Both the position numbers and the translations under genes were made by a program. Positions 45,238 to 53,196 of a stretch of DNA of 64,000 bases are shown here, piece by piece. Numbering within the stretch: position 1 is the first letter of the stretch; every line of letters starts with the position of its first letter. Origin of the DNA: Oceanobacillus profundus (GTDB lineage Bacteria > Bacillota > Bacilli > Bacillales > Amphibacillaceae); contig NZ_QWEH01000004.1 of the NCBI RefSeq assembly GCF_003515705.1, forward strand, positions 124,001 to 188,000, read 5' to 3'. The notes below the pieces were generated by a model, which did no database searches, was not told the DNA's origin, and saw only the letters and a program-made list of their open reading frames with translations.

Positions 45238-45747
45238 TTGGCAGAAGTATTAATTTTAAGTGATAGCCATGGTTTGACAAATGAAGTTGTTGCTATAAAA
45301 GAAAGACACGATGTGAAATGGTTAATTCATTGTGGTGACTCAGAGCTGGAATTTGATTCAGAGGAACTGCAAGGATTTTACCGAGTGGGCGGTAATTGCG
45401 ATTTCGATGTTCGGTACCCAGATGAACAAACAATTGAGCTTGATGGCTTAACTTTTTATATTACACATGGACATCTATATGATGTGAAAATGAACCTTAT
45501 TCGTTTATCGTACCGAGCGGAAGAAGAGAGAGCGCAAGTAGTTTGCTTTGGTCATTCACATATCGCTGGAGCAGAACAAGTTGATCATAAGCTTTTTATC
45601 AATCCAGGAAGTGTCCGATTACCTAAAAATAGAATGGAAAAAACGTATGCCATTATGCAATGGGATGACCCTTCTGATATAACAATTCATTTTTATAATT
45701 TAGATGGGGAACATGTGGAAGATTTAAAACAAAGTGCATCATTATAA
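45238..45747 (+). CDS. ysnB: YfcE/MJ0936-type metallophosphodiesterase (YsnB)
   Basis: A 169-residue calcineurin-like enzyme with the binuclear-metal motifs ILSDSHG (7-13), IHCGDSELEF, VGGNCDF, YITHGHLYDV and GHSHIAG. Members are phosphodiesterases with Mn/Ni; the physiological substrate is unknown. A TTG start at 45238 follows CTGGAGGTG. It closes rph-ysnA-ysnB at a strong palindrome terminator. Confidence 0.9.
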   Translation: MAEVLILSDSHGLTNEVVAIKERHDVKWLIHCGDSELEFDSEELQGFYRVGGNCDFDVRYPDEQTIELDGLTFYITHGHLYDVKMNLIRLSYRAEEERAQVVCFGHSHIAGAEQVDHKLFINPGSVRLPKNRMEKTYAIMQWDDPSDITIHFYNLDGEHVEDLKQSASL

Positions 45748-45753
45748 AATTAT

Positions 45754-45790
45754 TTTCAGGAAGTGTCTAGACACTTCCTGAAATTTTTAG
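45754..45790 (+). terminator. Terminator of rph-ysnA-ysnB
   Basis: TTTCAGGAAGTGTC and GACACTTCCTGAAA form a 30-base perfect palindrome around a TA centre (45754-45783), followed by TTTTT. Confidence 0.85.
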
Positions 45791-45800
45791 GTGGAAAGTG

Positions 45801-45829
45801 TTGACAAAAGATTGATTCCTGCCTATAAT
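45801..45829 (+). promoter_or_regulatory. Consensus SigA promoter for the tRNA pair
   Basis: TTGACA (45801-45806), 17 bases, TATAAT (45824-45829): both hexamers and the spacing are the exact consensus, as expected for stable RNA genes. The leader to the first tRNA is about 95 bases. Confidence 0.92.
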
Positions 45830-45932
45830 AATTCTTGTCCGCTAAAAACAGCGAGAACAATCTATATTATTTTACATATACAGTTAAGTAGTGCATACTT
45901 TCACAACATATTCATACTTACAGAAAAAAGAT

Positions 45933-46006
45933 GCGGGTGTAGTTTAGTGGTAAAACCTCAGCCTTCCAAGCTGATGATGAGGGTTCGATTCCCTTCACCC
46001 GCTCCA
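45933..46006 (+). tRNA. tRNA-Gly (anticodon TCC)
   Basis: Acceptor arms GCGGGTG/CACCCGC close a 71-base body with encoded CCA. The anticodon loop CTTCCAA gives TCC at 45965-45967, reading Gly GGA/GGG codons. The T arm has GGTTCGATTCC. Decodes in tandem with the tRNA that begins ten bases later. Confidence 0.96.
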
Positions 46007-46016
46007 AAACATAATT

Positions 46017-46090
46017 GTCCCAGTAGCTCAGCTGGATAGAGCAACAGCCTTCTAAGCTGTGGGTCGCAGGTTCGAATCCTGCCTGGGACG
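46017..46090 (+). tRNA. tRNA-Arg (anticodon TCT)
   Basis: GTCCCAG/CTGGGAC acceptor, D loop AGCTGGATAGAG, anticodon loop CTTCTAA with TCT, T loop GGTTCGAATCC, discriminator G. CCA is not encoded. It reads AGA codons, common in this AT-rich genome. Confidence 0.96.
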
Positions 46091-46096
46091 CTTCTT

Positions 46097-46134
46097 AAAA
46101 GCCTTGTAAACATTTGTTTACAAGGCTTTTTTTA
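46097..46134 (+). terminator. Terminator of the tRNA pair
   Basis: AAAAGCCTTGTAAAC (46097-46111) and GTTTACAAGGCTTTT (46116-46130), perfect 15-pair stem, then TTTATTTT. Confidence 0.93.
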
Positions 46135-46347
46135 TTTTAAAAATTGCATAGAGAACAGTTTAAGCTACTGATTAGGTATCAATTAATATCTCCCGTAAAT
46201 AATTAACGACTTTCCTATACTAAAACTTAAAAAGCAGCATTGTTCATTCTCTATCATCAGTAATATTAACTTCAACGTTTTGCTGAGAATCTACTAGATT
46301 CAATCTTCTTATCTAATAAATATTTCAATTATATTTAAATATTTATA

Positions 46348-46377
46348 TTGACGCACCTCAATCGAACTGTGTATAAT
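46348..46377 (+). promoter_or_regulatory. SigA promoter of the zinc lipoprotein gene
   Basis: TTGACG (46348-46353), 18 bases, TATAAT (46372-46377), immediately upstream of two Zur-type boxes. The 200 bases before it, down to the tRNA terminator, are AT-rich without other visible features. Confidence 0.75.
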
Positions 46378-46380
46378 CTA

Positions 46381-46415
46381 AATCGTAAACATTACGAATA
46401 GTAATGATTACGAAT
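46381..46415 (+). promoter_or_regulatory. Tandem Zur boxes
   Basis: Box 1: TCGTAA-ACA-TTACGA (46383-46397), a perfect palindrome fitting the B. subtilis Zur core TCGTAATNATTACGA at both arms. Box 2 on the minus strand: TCGTAATCATTACTA (46413-46399), one mismatch. They follow the -10 directly, so Zur-Zn would block transcription when zinc is plentiful. Confidence 0.85.
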
Positions 46416-46444
46416 AAGTTAAGTTGAAAAGGAGCGTGTTAGGA

Positions 46445-47449
46445 ATGAGAACTTCATTTTCAAAAGGGTTAGGTATACTAACACTCAGTCTACTAGTATT
46501 GGTTGGTTGTCAGGAAGCTGAACCGCAAGAAGGAGTTGCAGAAGGGCATATGGATACATCCTCAAGTGCATTGCATGATCATAACAGCAGTAACGATCAT
46601 CAAGTAGCCGAGGATGTTGACGTCCAGGGGGTAGCAGATCATTATCATACAGGTGATATTGTTAAATTAACAGCTGTATTTGAAGAAGAAAGCGAGTCTG
46701 ATCATTGGCATTGGTACATAAGAGATAATCAGGATGCTGAATGGAATCTTATCACAGAACAAAAAGGCAGCAGTTTTAAAGGCGAGGCAAATCGTAATGG
46801 TCAGCAGATAAAGGCAGTTCTATATAATGATGAACATGAAGCCTATGTACAATCAGTACCGATAGAAATTGTCATTGATGACCATGATAGTCATAGTCAT
46901 CATCCACATGATGAACAAATCTACAATGGCTATTTTGAAGACAGCCAAGTTAAAGATCGAGAACTCTCTGATTGGGAAGGAGACTGGCAATCTGTATATC
47001 CATATCTAAAAGATGGTACATTAGATGAAGTGTTTACTTATAAATCAGAACATAATGGAGATAGAACTGCTGAAGAATATAAGCAATATTACGCACAAGG
47101 ATACGAAACAGATGTTGATCGTATCATCATAGAAGAGGATACTGTAACATTCTTAAAAAGTGACAAAGAGTTAACAGGTGAATATGCTTACGATGGTTAT
47201 GAGATTTTAACATATGAAGCAGGAAATAGAGGGGTTCGATATATTTTTAAATTAGCAGAAGATAGTGATGAGCTCCCTCAATTCATCCAATTCAGTGATC
47301 ATAATATTTATCCAACAGATGCTGGACACTATCATCTGTATTGGGGAAATGATCGTGAAGCATTATTAGATGAAGTAGAAAACTGGCCCACTTACTATCC
47401 AAAAGATATGGATGGAGCTAGTATCGTGCACGAAATGATTGCGCATTAG
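46445..47449 (+). CDS. ZinT-type zinc-binding lipoprotein with extra N-terminal domain
   Basis: A 334-residue lipoprotein. Residues 1-21 are a signal peptide with lipobox LVGC (Cys22); 23-60 is a His-rich acidic linker; about 62-140 is an Ig-like beta domain (HYHTGDIVKLTAVFEE...SDHWHWYI...VQSVPIEIVI); 143-155 is a second His cluster (DDHDSHSHHPHDE); about 155-334 is a ZinT/YodA metal-binding domain (NGYFEDSQVKDRELSDWEGD, WQSVYPYLKDGTLDEVFTYK, GHYHLYWG, WPTYYP). The domain usually hands zinc to ZnuABC; no transporter gene is adjacent. ATG 46445 follows AAGGAG. Zur boxes lie upstream. Confidence 0.85.
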   Translation: MRTSFSKGLGILTLSLLVLVGCQEAEPQEGVAEGHMDTSSSALHDHNSSNDHQVAEDVDVQGVADHYHTGDIVKLTAVFEEESESDHWHWYIRDNQDAEWNLITEQKGSSFKGEANRNGQQIKAVLYNDEHEAYVQSVPIEIVIDDHDSHSHHPHDEQIYNGYFEDSQVKDRELSDWEGDWQSVYPYLKDGTLDEVFTYKSEHNGDRTAEEYKQYYAQGYETDVDRIIIEEDTVTFLKSDKELTGEYAYDGYEILTYEAGNRGVRYIFKLAEDSDELPQFIQFSDHNIYPTDAGHYHLYWGNDREALLDEVENWPTYYPKDMDGASIVHEMIAH

Positions 47450-47467
47450 AGGATAAAATGGAATAGA

Positions 47468-47516
47468 AGGATTGGTGCGTTGAATTGGAATTATACGCAC
47501 CAATCCTTATTTAGTT
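47468..47516 (+). terminator. Terminator of the zinc lipoprotein gene
   Basis: AGGATTGGTGCGT (47468-47480) pairs with ACGCACCAATCCT (47495-47507), then TATTTAGTTTT. A perfect 13-pair stem about 20 bases after the stop. Confidence 0.82.
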
Positions 47517-47658
47517 TTATAGTTCCCGTATTAATTTAACTCCCATACCCAGTAAAATGTTCATTTATACCAGACGGTTTGTACAATCAAACAACTCCAT
47601 ATAGCAATATATTATTAGTATGGCCGGCCGATTTATACGTTATGAGGGAGGGAAAAGT

Positions 47659-47853
47659 ATGTGTTTTTTCGATAATTTCTTTTTCGGAGATGTAAGAGGT
47701 CGCAGAGATCGTGACCGTAATCGTTCAAGATTTGTTTGCGAATGCCGAGAATTGAGGGGAGATCGTGATCGGAACCGTGACAGGGACCGTGATAGACGAG
47801 ATGGATGCAGGCGCAATAGCCGTAGACGTTCTCGAAGATGTGGAGGATTTTAG
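47659..47853 (+). CDS. Arg/Asp-repeat miniprotein, 64 aa
   Basis: An unrecognised 64-residue protein: an aromatic head MCFFDNFFFGDVRGR, then DRDRNRSRF, VCECRELRG, a long RDRNRDRDRDRRDG run and a basic tail CRRNSRRRSRRCGGF. It has five Cys and is about one-third Arg. GGGAGGG lies seven bases before ATG 47659; a longer in-frame start at 47620 lacks a site. Cys-bearing charged repeat proteins of this size are often spore-coat or crust components in Bacillaceae, but that is inference. It is transcribed alone and followed by a hairpin. Confidence 0.65.
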   Translation: MCFFDNFFFGDVRGRRDRDRNRSRFVCECRELRGDRDRNRDRDRDRRDGCRRNSRRRSRRCGGF

Positions 47854-47952
47854 AATCCTATCGTTATAAACGTTAGACCATACTTTCTTCACATTTGGAT
47901 ATTGTATAGAGCAAAACAGTCAACCCCCACATCTCTTAATGTATTTGATCGA

Positions 47953-47984
47953 ACCCTCGCCAAATTCGGCGGGGGACTTTTACT
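47953..47984 (+). terminator. Terminator-like hairpin after the Arg/Asp-repeat gene
   Basis: CCCTCGCC and GGCGGGGG (one T-G pair) around AAATTC, followed by ACTTTTA. Confidence 0.6.
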
Positions 47985-48043
47985 AAAATTTATTCAAAAA
48001 GTGCTACTTCGTACGTATATACTTTTTCTGAATTTTTTCCGTA

Positions 48044-48052
48044 TGATATAAT
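48044..48052 (+). promoter_or_regulatory. Extended -10 promoter without assigned gene
   Basis: TGATATAAT (TGn plus TATAAT at 48047-48052) inside a 640-base gene-free spacer. The first clear CDS downstream is ysoA at 48493, but a hairpin at 48364-48402 intervenes. Confidence 0.35.
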
Positions 48053-48104
48053 ATAAGTAAAGATAAAAGTTGAGGAATTTGAAGATGGACTAAATCTATA
48101 GTGT

Positions 48105-48190
48105 CTATAGGTTCAAAAAGTACGAATCGATTTTAATAACGATCCCTCTTTCACAATACGCGCCGTTTCGACGAGCTCCTATAGAACAAC
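48105..48190 (-). repeat. Partial repeat-like element
   Basis: GTTCAAAAAG at 48111-48120 is the reverse complement of the CTTTTTGAAC end found at 24277 and 31680. CTATAG occurs twice (48105-48110, and 48179-48184) at its borders. Probably an inverted, shortened relative of those elements. Confidence 0.3.
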
Positions 48191-48303
48191 AATGGTTATT
48201 CCACCTCAAACCTTTTCTTTGAAAATTGCAATCATTCACATATTCATTTATACTTAAATGAGTAAAATTATTAAGCTTCGGAGCTGATTTTTTAAAAATC
48301 GAG

Positions 48304-48402
48304 TATAATAGTAGCGCTTACAATTGGGCGTCTAGAGTTTTATTGCTTAATTAAAATGCTGCTAAAGAGAAACCTATCATTGCAATTAGGTTTCTCTTTC
48401 TA
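48304..48402 (+). ncRNA. Candidate small RNA or attenuated leader upstream of ysoA
   Basis: TATAAT (48304-48309) is followed about 55 bases later by AAAGAGAAACCTA-10-TAGGTTTCTCTTT (48364-48399), a perfect 13-pair terminator-like hairpin with CTAT after it. No ORF lies between. This would produce an RNA of about 85 bases. The -35 is poor, so it is only a candidate. Confidence 0.35.
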
Positions 48403-48492
48403 TATTGTTGTGTTTAATTTCTTTCAGTTTGGGTATTTATACAAATTAAAGAAATTCATATACTATATACTATAGAGAAAAGAGGTGAATCA

Positions 48493-49473
48493 ATGAGTTC
48501 GAGATCAGAAAATGTAATACTCTTTCCGAAGCTCCAGAAAAGACTTGAGGAAGAAAGTTTATTTGCTTTACAAGAGAAACGCTATGAAGAGGCTTTAAGT
48601 AAGCTAAATCTTCTGTTAAGCTACCATATCGATAATCACGAAATTCTAATCGGAAAGCTAATTTGTCTAATGGAGCTAGGTCGAACAGCGGAAGCACAAG
48701 ATCTATGCGAAGAATTGCTTCAATTCAGGAATGAAGATTATTATCACTATGTACATATTTACTTAACGATCCTTTTTCAGACGAATCAATATGATTTGTT
48801 AATGGAGCAGGTAGAATATGAATTTGAGAGTGGCGAGATTCCTGATTTGCTTGAGGAGCAATTTAGGCAGTTGTACGATATGAGTGAAAAAATGAAAATG
48901 GATTTAGCAGTAGAGAATAAAGGATCTATCATAGAAGAATTGTATGAAGCTATTAATCAGGATAATCATTTAGAACAATGGCGTATTGTAGATCGAATGC
49001 GGACTATGAAAGTGCAGCCTGATCGGGATGTTTCATTACTTTTAACAAATGAACATGTTCATCCTGTAATTAAAACGTCTCTTCTAATATGGTTGAAGGA
49101 AAATAATGTATCTGACGAAATAGAAATACATAAATTTAGTTTAAGCATGGGTATAGTACCTTTTGATTTAGAAGACATGAAGGACAATGACATCTATAAC
49201 AAAATCCTATTTATTTTACGGGATATGGAGCAGGAAAACCCGACACTTTTTCAATTATTGAAGCAGCTTCTCTACCGCTATGTTTATGTTATTTACCCGT
49301 TTATGCCGCCCTTTGAAGAAGTTGACGAAATTGCAGAAGCGATTAAGAAAATAGGAAAGCAGTATTTACATATACCTACAAATAGTGACGAAGAAGTATC
49401 AGAAGCAATAGCACGAATTATGAAAGAGATTAGTATGTGTGATTCTTTATACTTAAGTATAATCGAAGAATAG
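48493..49473 (+). CDS. ysoA: TPR-like helical protein (YsoA)
   Basis: A 326-residue, acidic, all-helical protein. The first 110 residues hold TPR-type repeats (ESLFALQEKRYEEALSKLNL, then LLSYHIDNHEILIGKLICLM and LGRTAEAQDLCEELLQ). The rest has no recognised domain. Position directly upstream of tig matches B. subtilis ysoA, of unknown function. AGAGGTG precedes ATG 48493. Probably transcribed separately from tig, which has its own promoter. Confidence 0.8.
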   Translation: MSSRSENVILFPKLQKRLEEESLFALQEKRYEEALSKLNLLLSYHIDNHEILIGKLICLMELGRTAEAQDLCEELLQFRNEDYYHYVHIYLTILFQTNQYDLLMEQVEYEFESGEIPDLLEEQFRQLYDMSEKMKMDLAVENKGSIIEELYEAINQDNHLEQWRIVDRMRTMKVQPDRDVSLLLTNEHVHPVIKTSLLIWLKENNVSDEIEIHKFSLSMGIVPFDLEDMKDNDIYNKILFILRDMEQENPTLFQLLKQLLYRYVYVIYPFMPPFEEVDEIAEAIKKIGKQYLHIPTNSDEEVSEAIARIMKEISMCDSLYLSIIEE

Positions 49474-49493
49474 ATTAACGAAGCAGTAAATGC

Positions 49494-49521
49494 TTGAAAG
49501 CCGTACGAATTATGTTATAAT
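49494..49521 (+). promoter_or_regulatory. SigA promoter of tig
   Basis: TTGAAA (49494-49499), 16 bases, TATAAT (49516-49521) with an extended TGT just before the -10. Confidence 0.7.
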
Positions 49522-49608
49522 GAGATGGTTGCAAATTCGAATATAACTATCATTCACACATTAGATTATGAAAATTGATTGATACAATAGATTTTGGAGG
49601 GATTTTGA

Positions 49609-50898
49609 ATGACAGCAAAATGGGAAAAACAAGAAGGTAACAAAGGACAGTTAACGTTTGAAGTACCTGCTGAGGAATTTAATCTAGCATTGGACAAAGC
49701 GTTTAAAAAAGTATCTAAGGATGTACAAATTCCTGGTTTCCGTAAAGGGAAAATTCCACGTGGAATGTTTGAAAAACGTTTTGGTGTAGAGTCACTTTAT
49801 CAGGATGCGGTAGATATCGTATTACCTGAGGCATATTCAAAAGCAATTGACGAAACAGATATTTTCCCAATTGCACAACCAGAAGTAGACATTGAGCAAA
49901 TCGAAAAAGGTAAAGATTTGGTATTCACTGCGATTGTTGAAGTGAAACCAGAAGTTACGTTAGGTGACTATAAAGGACTTGAAGTAGAAGAAGAGTCTGT
50001 AGAAGTTACAGATGAAGATGTTGAAAACGAAATTAATACGATCCGTGAGCGTCACGCTGAACTTGTTGTGAAAGAAGATGGAAAAGTAGAAGATGGCGAT
50101 ACAGCAGTTATCGACTTTGAAGGATTCTTAGATGGTGAAGCATTCGAAGGCGGTAAAGGTGAAAATCATTCACTAGAAATTGGTTCAGGTTCATTTATTC
50201 CAGGATTTGAAGAAAAATTAATTGGTAAAGAAGCAGGAGAAGAAACAGAAATCGAAATTACTTTCCCTGAAGAATACCATGCAGAAAACTTAGCTGGTAA
50301 AGATGCTGTATTTAAAGTTAAGATCCATGAAATAAAATCAAAAGAACTTCCAGAACTTGATGATGAGTTCGCTAAAGATGTTGATGACGAAGTGGAAACA
50401 CTTGATGAATTGAAAAAGAAAAAACGTGAAGAGCTTGAATCACAAAGAAAACAGGATGCAGATAATAAAAAACGCGAAGCTTTAATCGGGCAAGCATCAG
50501 ATAATACGGAAGTTGATATTCCAGATGCAATGGTTGAGACAGAACTTGATCAAATGCTGAGAGAATTTGAACAGCAATTACAAATGCAAGGTATGACACT
50601 TGAAATGTACGCTCAATTCTCTGGACAAGATAAAGATGCATTAAAAGAGCAAATGAAAGAAGATGCAGCAAAACGTGTTAAAACAAATCTTACACTAGAA
50701 GCAATCGTGAAAGCTGAAAACATTGAAGCATCTGATGAAGATGTAAATGCAGAGCTTGAAAAAATGGCATCTATGTATGGCGTTGAAGCTGATCAATTAG
50801 TACAAATGCTAGGTGGAAGCAATGAAACAATTAAAAACGACTTAAAAATTAGAGCGGCAATTGATTTCCTTGTGGACAACAGTAAGGTTGCAAAGTAA
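49609..50898 (+). CDS. tig: Trigger factor
   Basis: Ribosome-associated chaperone and peptidyl-prolyl isomerase. The 429 residues are the N-terminal ribosome-binding domain (1-145) with the signature [18 protein letters not shown], the FKBP-type PPIase (about 150-245, [40 protein letters not shown]) and the helical C-terminal chaperone arms (250-429). GGAGGG precedes ATG 49609. Monocistronic, with strong terminator; clpX follows after a repeat-bearing spacer, as tig-clpX do in many Firmicutes. Confidence 0.97.
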   Translation: MTAKWEKQEGNKGQLTFEVPAEEFNLALDKAFKKVSKDVQIPGFRKGKIPRGMFEKRFGVESLYQDAVDIVLPEAYSKAIDETDIFPIAQPEVDIEQIEKGKDLVFTAIVEVKPEVTLGDYKGLEVEEESVEVTDEDVENEINTIRERHAELVVKEDGKVEDGDTAVIDFEGFLDGEAFEGGKGENHSLEIGSGSFIPGFEEKLIGKEAGEETEIEITFPEEYHAENLAGKDAVFKVKIHEIKSKELPELDDEFAKDVDDEVETLDELKKKKREELESQRKQDADNKKREALIGQASDNTEVDIPDAMVETELDQMLREFEQQLQMQGMTLEMYAQFSGQDKDALKEQMKEDAAKRVKTNLTLEAIVKAENIEASDEDVNAELEKMASMYGVEADQLVQMLGGSNETIKNDLKIRAAIDFLVDNSKVAK

Positions 50899-50916
50899 TA
50901 ACATCAAATTATTAGT

Positions 50917-50952
50917 AAAACAAGGTGCGATTCATATCGCACCTTGTTTTAC
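50917..50952 (+). terminator. Terminator of tig
   Basis: AAAACAAGGTGCGA (50917-50930) and TCGCACCTTGTTTT (50937-50950): perfect 14-pair stem. Confidence 0.92.
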
Positions 50953-50989
50953 ATTATTAGAGATGTAATTGTACGTTTAAAAAAGGTGG

Positions 50990-51125
50990 ATAAGTAGGTC
51001 CAGTGAGACTTTCGCATGTTGCGATGTGACTTCGAGAATCCCGCACTTTGATTGTCAGCCGTCCGTTGACATAGCAAAGTGTCATCTTCACTGAGATTTC
51101 TGTGTAACCTCTGTAAATAAGTGAA
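50990..51125. repeat. Repeat-like GC-richer element between tig and clpX
   Basis: A protein-free block from GGTCCAGTGAGAC to TCACTGAGATTTC. Its borders CAGTGAGA and TCACTG are inverted; inside, CTTTG/CAAAG (51053-, 51080-) and CGCATGTTGCG form hairpins. GATGTGACTTCGA recalls the GATGACTTCGA in the etfB-etfA element. It looks like a member of a dispersed family. Confidence 0.45.
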
Positions 51126-51305
51126 ATTTATCTTGTGTCTACATCATATAGTAACAATAACCAAAATGCTGAAGTTAAATTTATTGACTTTTTCTGTTAA
51201 ATATCCATAATAGATAAAACAAGGTAAATTTATTTTTAGTTTGTTGTTTTTGAAAATAGAATCGTCGATTTACCGTATTTAGCTTGATGGAAAAAGTATA
51301 TTGTT

Positions 51306-51333
51306 TTGTTTTTTAAATTGTATCTGATATGAT
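51306..51333 (+). promoter_or_regulatory. Possible SigA promoter of clpX
   Basis: TTGTTT (51306-51311), 16 bases, TATGAT (51328-51333) with TGA before the -10. Moderate match. Confidence 0.4.
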
Positions 51334-51386
51334 GACTATAAAAGTTGAAAGCTGAATTTATTTAGCTCGTTTAGGGGTGAAATGGT

Positions 51387-52664
51387 ATGTTTAAATTTAA
51401 TGAAGAAAAAGGACAATTGAAATGTTCATTTTGTGGTAAGAGTCAAGAACAAGTACGTAAATTAGTCGCCGGACCTGGTGTTTATATATGTGATGAATGT
51501 ATTGAACTTTGTACAGAAATCGTTGAAGAAGAACTAGGTACAGACGAGGATATGGAAATGAATGAAATTCCAAAGCCAAAGGAAATCTGTAATATTCTTG
51601 ATGATTATGTCATTGGCCAGGATAAAGCGAAACGTAACCTTGCAGTTGCAGTATATAATCATTACAAACGAATTAACTCAACCAAGAGCACAGATGATGT
51701 AGAAATATCAAAAAGTAATATTGCAATGATTGGACCAACAGGTAGTGGTAAAACATTGCTTGCTCAAACGCTTGCTCGTATTATTAATGTTCCGTTTGCG
51801 ATGGCAGATGCGACTTCATTAACAGAAGCAGGATATGTTGGAGAAGATGTCGAGAATATTTTACTCAAACTCATTCAGTCTGCAGACTATGATGTTGAAA
51901 AGGCAGAAAAAGGAATTATTTATATAGACGAAATAGATAAAGTCGCTCGTAAATCGGAAAACCCTTCGATAACAAGAGATGTATCGGGTGAGGGTGTACA
52001 GCAAGCGTTGCTGAAAATCCTTGAAGGTACAGTTGCAAGTGTACCACCACAAGGAGGACGTAAGCATCCGCATCAAGAATTTATTCAAATTGATACGACA
52101 AATATTCTATTTATCGTTGGTGGAGCATTCGATGGAATTGACCAAGTAATTAAACGTCGTCTAGGTAAGAAAGTAATCGGTTTTGGCTCGAACGAGAAGC
52201 AGGAAGATCTGGATATGGGTGAGCTGCTTTCCAAAGTATTACCGGAGGATTTATTACGCTACGGCTTAATTCCAGAATTTATCGGGCGTATTCCAGTAAT
52301 CGGAAGCTTGACGCCATTGGACGAGGATGCGCTAATTGAAATTTTAACTAAGCCGAAAAATGCACTCGTTAAACAATATCAAAAGTTATTTGATATGGAT
52401 AATGTGAATTTAGAATTCGAAGATGATGCACTTATTGAAATTGCTAAAAAAGCAATTGAGCGCAAAACAGGTGCCCGTGGATTACGCTCCATTATCGAAG
52501 GGATTATTGTTGACGTAATGTTTGATCTGCCTTCTCGTGAAGATGTGGAAAAATGCATCATTACGAAAGAAACAGTTACTGACGAAAACGGGAGCCCTAA
52601 GTTGGTTTTCCATGATGGAACCGTTAAAGAAGGAAATGAAAAGCATCCGAAAGAAAGTGCATAA
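51387..52664 (+). CDS. clpX: ATP-dependent Clp protease ATPase subunit ClpX
   Basis: Unfoldase that feeds substrates to ClpP. The 425 residues start with the C4 zinc finger (Cys13, Cys16, Cys35, Cys38), then the AAA+ module: Walker A GPTGSGKT, pore loop [10 protein letters not shown], Walker B IIYIDEID, sensor and RKH-type segment, ClpP-binding loop (IGFGS), and the C-terminal [18 protein letters not shown] precedes ATG 51387. Unlike in B. subtilis, lonB does not follow. Confidence 0.98.
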   Translation: MFKFNEEKGQLKCSFCGKSQEQVRKLVAGPGVYICDECIELCTEIVEEELGTDEDMEMNEIPKPKEICNILDDYVIGQDKAKRNLAVAVYNHYKRINSTKSTDDVEISKSNIAMIGPTGSGKTLLAQTLARIINVPFAMADATSLTEAGYVGEDVENILLKLIQSADYDVEKAEKGIIYIDEIDKVARKSENPSITRDVSGEGVQQALLKILEGTVASVPPQGGRKHPHQEFIQIDTTNILFIVGGAFDGIDQVIKRRLGKKVIGFGSNEKQEDLDMGELLSKVLPEDLLRYGLIPEFIGRIPVIGSLTPLDEDALIEILTKPKNALVKQYQKLFDMDNVNLEFEDDALIEIAKKAIERKTGARGLRSIIEGIIVDVMFDLPSREDVEKCIITKETVTDENGSPKLVFHDGTVKEGNEKHPKESA

Positions 52665-52701
52665 GCTGAGGCTGATTGAGCAGGTACTACATTGTTAGAA
52701 A

Positions 52702-52765
52702 AACTAGGGCATTCGCCAGAATTTTTGGGAGTGCCTTAGTTGCACTTATGCAGTTAGTTTTTTTA
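52702..52765 (+). terminator. First hairpin downstream of clpX
   Basis: ACTAGGGCATTC pairs with GAGTGCCTTAGT (two G-T pairs), then a TGCA..TGCA mini-hairpin and TTTTTTT. It is a plausible terminator 40 bases after clpX. Confidence 0.6.
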
Positions 52766-52783
52766 CTATTACTTAACTGCCTA

Positions 52784-52816
52784 AAAGGAACTGACTCAGT
52801 CAGCTCCTTTTTGTTT
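52784..52816 (+). terminator. Second hairpin downstream of clpX
   Basis: AAAGGA-CTGAC and GTCAG-TCCTTTTT with single-base bulges. With the previous hairpin it makes a double terminator. Confidence 0.75.
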
Positions 52817-52847
52817 ATAATTATAAACTTAGGTAATAATAAGCACA

Positions 52848-53022
52848 AAAGCGGAAGCGTCCGGTTAGCGACGTACGGACTGGACTGAGCCGTAGGAGAT
52901 AAAGGAAACACGGCGACCGTAGGGAGTCGATGTTGACTTATCGTACGGAGGTGAGGGAAGTCTCGCTAGTCGTTGGGCGCTGAAGCTGGATGTGGCTGTT
53001 CCGGGAGTTACGATAACCTTTG
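52848..53022. repeat. Dispersed GC-rich intergenic repeat between clpX and lonA
   Basis: From AAGCGGAAGCGTCCGGTTAG through GAGCCGTAGGAGATAAAGGA, CGTAGGGAGTCGATGTTGAC and TTGGGCGCTGAAGCTGGATG to GTGGCTGTTCCGGG. The architecture (two outer arms GCGTCCGG and GGGCGCT, centre AGGAGATAAAGGAAACAC) matches an abundant Bacillaceae intergenic repeat as I remember it. No ORF. It lies where B. subtilis has lonB. Confidence 0.65.
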
Positions 53023-53196
53023 TATTCTTGTTTTATTGCCTGTAAATAACGTTGAAATAAATAGAATACAGATTTAGAAATGAAACCATTTACAAGAGGA
53101 AGATTTTTCTATAAACTGAAGAAATACATAATGAATTTTTTAACACGAATGGTTTAAGATAACTAATTAAATACATATTTTATGGAGGTACAAATA

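Noticed and set aside
45791-46039. An 82-codon plus-strand frame across the tRNA promoter and tRNA-Gly
   Set aside because: It overlaps a consensus promoter and a tRNA gene and has no ribosome site.
52676-52911. Frames of about 70 codons on both strands after clpX
   Set aside because: They run through two terminator hairpins and into the dispersed repeat.
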